Below, piece by piece: positions 61,020 through 64,000 of a DNA stretch of 64,000 nt. The stretch is from Candidatus Korarchaeum sp. (GTDB lineage: Archaea > Korarchaeota > Korarchaeia > Korarchaeales > Korarchaeaceae), in contig JAJHQZ010000001.1 in the NCBI GenBank assembly GCA_020833055.1, positions 237,141 to 301,140 on the forward strand. Reading direction: 5' to 3'. Numbering within the stretch: position 1 is the stretch's first letter; each line of letters starts with the position of its first letter. The position numbers were made by a program, and so were the translations under genes. The notes under the pieces are model-generated. The model saw only the letters and a list, made by a program, of their open reading frames with translations, searched no databases and had not been told where the DNA came from.

Positions 61020-61925
61020 TTAAATTTCCACTGTTAAGAAGTCCTTAGCGATCAAAACTTCCCCATTATAAACTCTCGAAACCTCCTCCTTGAACTTGAG
61101 GAGATCTTCCTCTGAATACCTAGCGCTGAAGTGTGTCAAAATTAGTCTCTTAACGCCAGAAGCACTAGCGACCTCTCCGGCTTCCAGAGCTGTACTGTGT
61201 CCTGTTGACTCAGCTCTATCCTTCAACTCATTCAAGTAAGTTGCTTCATGTATGAGTAGATCAGCGTCCTTTGAGGCCCTTATCACGGATTCTGTCGGTC
61301 TAGTATCTGAGGAGTATACGAGCACAGACCCCCTCCTAGGTGGCCCCATCACATCGCTCGGGCTCACGATCCTCCCATCCGGTAGCTTAATAGTATAACC
61401 TTTCTGTAAGAAGCCTCTCATGAACACAGGTACACCGAGCTCATCAGCTTTTTTGGGATCGAACTCACCAGGCCTGTCTTTCTCCTTTATTTTCACACCG
61501 TAAGTCTCGAAACCGTTGTGATTCACCTCGAAGAACTCTAAAGTGAACTTCCCTAAGCTTATCTCACCCCTCTCTATCCCGATGAAGTTTACCTTGAAGC
61601 TGGGTTTGGATCCCGTTCTCTCCATCACAGAAAGAAGCAAGGGCTCGAGGCTCTTTGGCCCTAATATAGTGAGCTCAGATCCCTTCCTCAATATCCCCAA
61701 TGTTTGTATCAAGGGAAAGAGTCCGAAGAAATGATCCCCATGGAGATGAGTTATCACGACTTTATCTATATCCATTAAGCTCTCTTTAGCTATTATCATC
61801 TGCCTCTGCGTCCCCTCCCCACAATCGAGGAGTATAGAGTCTCCAACAGTCTTCACAAGTATAGCTGGAAGCCCCCTATCCCTGGTCGGGACAGCTGAGC
61901 TCGTGCCTAGGAACTTTATCCTCAC
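61020..61925 (-). CDS. rnz: Ribonuclease Z
   Basis: A 301-residue tRNA 3'-processing endonuclease. Seen: VRIKFLGTSSAVPTRDRGLP at the start, LLDCGEGTQRQM, the metal motif THLHGDHFFGLFPL, the exosite-type YTIKLPDGRIVSPSDVMGPP, VYSSDTRPT and LTHFSARY. GTG 61925 is chosen: it gives the usual N-terminus and lies 25 bases from a TATA box, so the message is leaderless. The frame extends 32 codons further upstream but without family similarity. Confidence 0.93.
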   Translation of the reverse strand: MRIKFLGTSSAVPTRDRGLPAILVKTVGDSILLDCGEGTQRQMIIAKESLMDIDKVVITHLHGDHFFGLFPLIQTLGILRKGSELTILGPKSLEPLLLSVMERTGSKPSFKVNFIGIERGEISLGKFTLEFFEVNHNGFETYGVKIKEKDRPGEFDPKKADELGVPVFMRGFLQKGYTIKLPDGRIVSPSDVMGPPRRGSVLVYSSDTRPTESVIRASKDADLLIHEATYLNELKDRAESTGHSTALEAGEVASASGVKRLILTHFSARYSEEDLLKFKEEVSRVYNGEVLIAKDFLTVEI

Positions 61926-61943
61926 AGGGTGGGAAAGGTAATG

Positions 61944-61955
61944 AACATATAAAAA
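61944..61955 (-). promoter_or_regulatory. TATA box for RNase Z
   Basis: The minus strand reads TTTTTATATGTT, centred about 25 bases before GTG 61925. It fixes a leaderless start. Confidence 0.55.
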
Positions 61956-62029
61956 CGGTTCTGGGGCTTTGGAACTGTTTCTCTCTAGCGTAAAGTTCAT
62001 CAATCTAGCATAAGCTCCCATTGATGGAA

Positions 62030-62235
62030 TATGTCGAAGCTGGAGTGACTTCTAGCCTGCGCCCGGTATTTGGGAAAAGGCTGAGCCCGAATGGGCGCAG
62101 GATGTTGAAGCGTAGAACTTGCTCCGCAAGTACCGGATGGATGTGGGGGCTCCGTCCGTTCACCCCGAAGGCCTCCCATGACGACCGAGAGGGATGAAGA
62201 ATAAGAGGGGGGAAGGGATGAAAGTCCATTCTAGA
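62030..62235 (+). ncRNA. GC-rich structured segment, possible ncRNA or TnpB-type element remnant
   Basis: This gap is far richer in GC than other gaps and folds locally. CCTGCGCCC (62056-62064) pairs perfectly with GGGCGCAGG (62093-62101), ACTTGC (62117-62122) with GCAAGT (62126-62131), and a GGGGGC/GCCTCCC pairing follows. One frame from ATG 62027 is open for about 60 codons and Arg/Ser-rich, vaguely like the tail of a TnpB gene, whose 3' end is known to encode a guide RNA. Neither RNase P nor SRP RNA signatures were found. Strand is a guess. Confidence 0.4.
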
Positions 62236-62247
62236 CCAGAACGGGAG

Positions 62248-63276
62248 CTAAGACAATCTGCCCACCCAGATCCTCCGTACTAGGGATTTATGCTCCCTCA
62301 AATCGAAGAAGCTCACGATACTGATTCCAGCATCCTCAAAATCCTTTTCATTCAGGAACTCCTTGGGCAGGGAGATAGAGATCCATCCCCCTCTCCTTAA
62401 GTACTCAGGGACTTTAGAGATGAATTTCTTCGCGAGCTCCCTCGGGGCATAAGGGGAGCTGCTCATCCTACCGTAAGGTGGATCCGTTACTACCCTATCG
62501 ACGTATCCCCCGAGCTCGAGCGAGAGAGCATCTCCGACCCGGAGTTCGTAACCCTCGAGGAACCCGTATGTTATGAGGTTGTTTTTAGCTTGGATGACCA
62601 ATTTCTCATTTATATCTACTCCTATTAACTTAGCTCCAACTGATAGGATCTCCAGGGCTATACCCCCGACCCCGAGGAATGGATCCAAGACTAAATCGCC
62701 TCTCCTCGTCCTAGCTAGGTTCACCATCGCTCTAGCTAACGTAGGTCTCATCGATGCTGGATGAACGTAAGGCCTAGCTGAAACTTCCTTGACTTTGAAG
62801 AGCGATCTATCGACTTCCCCCTCCTTAAGATATATCACGATATGATCAGATGTGATCACAGCAATTATCTCAGATTCGGGATTCTTCAGATCCACTTTAG
62901 CCCCTTCATTATTATCAATCACCCAACTCCCGAGCTTCTCCTCGATGTCCTTCCTTCTTATCCATTCACAACTCCTCTCTACCCTCACACACGTGATCTT
63001 GAACCTTCCAGAGATTAAGACAGTTTCAAGTTCATTTAGAGCTCTTGGGAATTCGGAGCAGTGAAATAGACCTAATAACCTACCGAAGCTTCTCGTGAAT
63101 GAGAGCCTCTCAGATAGGATGTGAAAGAGGCCCTCGAATAGATCGATGTCCAGCACTAGACAAGATCTCATCTCCTTTATAGTCTCATACCTTGCATCTA
63201 GTGCCTCAAGTGTTGCTTTGACCTCCTCCTTTGGGATATCAGGGTGCTCCCCCGAGAGAAGGAAAGCTGTCCTCAT
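62248..63276 (-). CDS. THUMP-domain tRNA guanine-N2 methyltransferase (Trm-G10/Trm11 type)
   Basis: A 342-residue enzyme. An N-terminal THUMP-containing part (about 1-155) is followed by SARPYVHPASMRPTLARAMV, the SAM motif DPFLGVGGIALE (about 199-210) and the catalytic TDPPYGRMSS (about 265-274). The family methylates G10 of tRNA in archaea. It overlaps the NOG1 gene by four bases. Confidence 0.9.
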   Translation of the reverse strand: MRTAFLLSGEHPDIPKEEVKATLEALDARYETIKEMRSCLVLDIDLFEGLFHILSERLSFTRSFGRLLGLFHCSEFPRALNELETVLISGRFKITCVRVERSCEWIRRKDIEEKLGSWVIDNNEGAKVDLKNPESEIIAVITSDHIVIYLKEGEVDRSLFKVKEVSARPYVHPASMRPTLARAMVNLARTRRGDLVLDPFLGVGGIALEILSVGAKLIGVDINEKLVIQAKNNLITYGFLEGYELRVGDALSLELGGYVDRVVTDPPYGRMSSSPYAPRELAKKFISKVPEYLRRGGWISISLPKEFLNEKDFEDAGISIVSFFDLREHKSLVRRIWVGRLS

Positions 63277-64000
63277 TTTCCCCTCAATACCCTCTCTAAC
63301 TCACTTATTAATTCCTCCAATCCATCTCCTCGCTCTGCAGATATCCTCAAAGCTCTAATTCCCATTTCTTCGAGCTCCCTCTCGGCCTCTGGGAACTTCC
63401 CATCCTTGATATCGCACTTATTCAAGACCACGAGATAACGCTTCGGTAAGCTACCCATCAACTCCCTGAGTAGAGATAGCTGGCTATCTAGAGGGTAGCC
63501 ACAAGTCTCCGTTGGATCCATAATGTAGATAGCTGGCCCTCTTAAATGCCTCAGAGCAGCTATTGCTTGCAGTTCCATCTTGTTCCTCTCTGAGAGTGGT
63601 CTATCTAGGAGACCGGGCGTATCAACGAACTGAACCCTCCCTATGGATGTTTCCCTGTGCCCTATTATCAAACCCTTCGTCGTGAAAGGATATGGCGCGA
63701 TCTCGGGCTTCTTCGTTGTCAATTTAGATAGAAGAGTGCTCTTCCCTGTGTTAGGCATTCCAGCTATTATGACCACAGGTGAATTCATATCGAAATCTGG
63801 GAGATCCCTCAGCTTTGGGATGGAGTCCCTCAAGAAGTCGATTTCTCTCCTTACCCTCCTCAAGACAGAGGCAGTTCTACCTAAGAACTCTCTCCTCAGC
63901 TTCGCCATCCTATCCGGATCACTCTCTCCTCTTATAGATGAATAATAAACCCTAGAAATTCTTTTTATCGTAGTAGAAGCCCAGAAAATTGCTCCAAGTG
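63273..64000 (-). CDS. NOG1-type GTPase, 5' end cut by window edge
   Basis: The frame is open to base 64000. Seen: upstream WASTTIKRISRVYYSSIR, then MAKLRREFLGRTASVLRRVR, Walker A IAGMPNTGKSTLL, PEIAPYPFTTKGLIIGH, VDTPGLLD, and NKCD. These match archaeal NOG1, a large-subunit ribosome assembly GTPase of the Obg group. The internal ATG at 63908 is probably not the start, since the conserved N-terminal region continues past it. About 240 residues are visible. Confidence 0.88.
   Translation of the reverse strand, partial: LGAIFWASTTIKRISRVYYSSIRGESDPDRMAKLRREFLGRTASVLRRVRREIDFLRDSIPKLRDLPDFDMNSPVVIIAGMPNTGKSTLLSKLTTKKPEIAPYPFTTKGLIIGHRETSIGRVQFVDTPGLLDRPLSERNKMELQAIAALRHLRGPAIYIMDPTETCGYPLDSQLSLLRELMGSLPKRYLVVLNKCDIKDGKFPEAERELEEMGIRALRISAERGDGLEELISELERVLRGK

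Noticed and set aside
62005..62229. 74-residue minus-strand ORF
   Set aside because: It is antisense to the folded segment, Pro/Arg-rich and without family features. The RNA structure explains the conserved look better.

Overview
The window looks like a chromosomal segment of a korarchaeote close to Candidatus Korarchaeum cryptofilum. The basis is the mix of genes. It carries the family-D DNA polymerase small subunit, FtsZ with SepF, both topoisomerase VI subunits, an intron-bearing tRNA-Ile with a UAU anticodon, a crenarchaeal-type ValS and many archaeal one-copy housekeeping families. This is inference from protein families; no database was searched. Genes are dense and coding GC is near 50 percent. 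Intergenic DNA is mostly AT-rich. Internal genes often carry a GAGGTGAT-like Shine-Dalgarno sequence, and several first-of-operon genes look leaderless behind a TATA box.

Layout: 1-2051 is an ECF-type ABC transporter (two ATPases and the membrane T subunit), followed by an ORB-like repeat and AT-rich region next to orc1/cdc6 that may be a replication origin. 3505-9714 holds the PolD small subunit, a GPN GTPase, tRNA-Ser with an oversized D arm, ValS, a DUF99 protein and GGGP synthase. 9897-15421 holds tRNAs, divergent sucC and sucD, two exported proteins of unknown function, a small regulator and L40e. 15346-20045 runs from tRNA-Arg into a membrane sensor/winged-helix protein, then a zinc ribbon, aEF1-beta, FEN1, a glycosyltransferase and Pth2. 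20274-27547 holds HemK2, KsgA, RtcB, FKBP, UPF0179, proteasome beta, aCPSF1, SepF, LSm and L37e.

27574-38567 has tRNA-Ala and tRNA-Phe, a class III aminotransferase, Cgi121, prefoldin beta, a RecJ-like DHH nuclease, S15, an ITPase, Bud32, Pcm, DUF371, TruD, initiator tRNA-Met, UPF0148, an HD phosphohydrolase and GcvH. 38613-42201 is the least ordinary stretch: two adjacent frameshifted genes (a PH-like family and DUF2148), UPF0147, orphan ORFs and a 450-base AT-rich gap. 42278-47238 runs on the minus strand: a 53-residue ribbon-helix-helix protein overlapping ftsZ, then XPD helicase, an unknown protein, CarS and a RadA-family ATPase. 47592-50491 is gcvPA-gcvPB. 50438-52606 has two head-to-head GPT-family phosphosugar transferases. 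52588-58509 has tRNA-Ile(UAU), an RPA32-like protein, aIF2-beta, aIF1A, Rio1, a Dim2-like KH protein, Topo VI B and A, and tRNA-Glu and tRNA-Leu. 58752-64000 has a second membrane sensor/winged-helix protein, a Toprim protein, UPF0201, RNase Z, a GC-rich structured gap, a THUMP methyltransferase and a partial NOG1.

The genes form functional groups: replication and repair (Orc1, PolD, RecJ-like, FEN1, XPD, RadA-like, RPA-like, Topo VI), tRNA processing (RNase Z, RtcB, KEOPS subunits, TruD, Trm-G10), translation initiation and ribosome maturation (aIF1A, aIF2-beta, Rio1, KH protein, KsgA, NOG1), cell division (RHH-FtsZ plus SepF), archaeal lipid synthesis (GGGPS, CarS) and glycine cleavage (GcvH, GcvPA, GcvPB). 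No CRISPR array, complete insertion sequence or provirus was seen.
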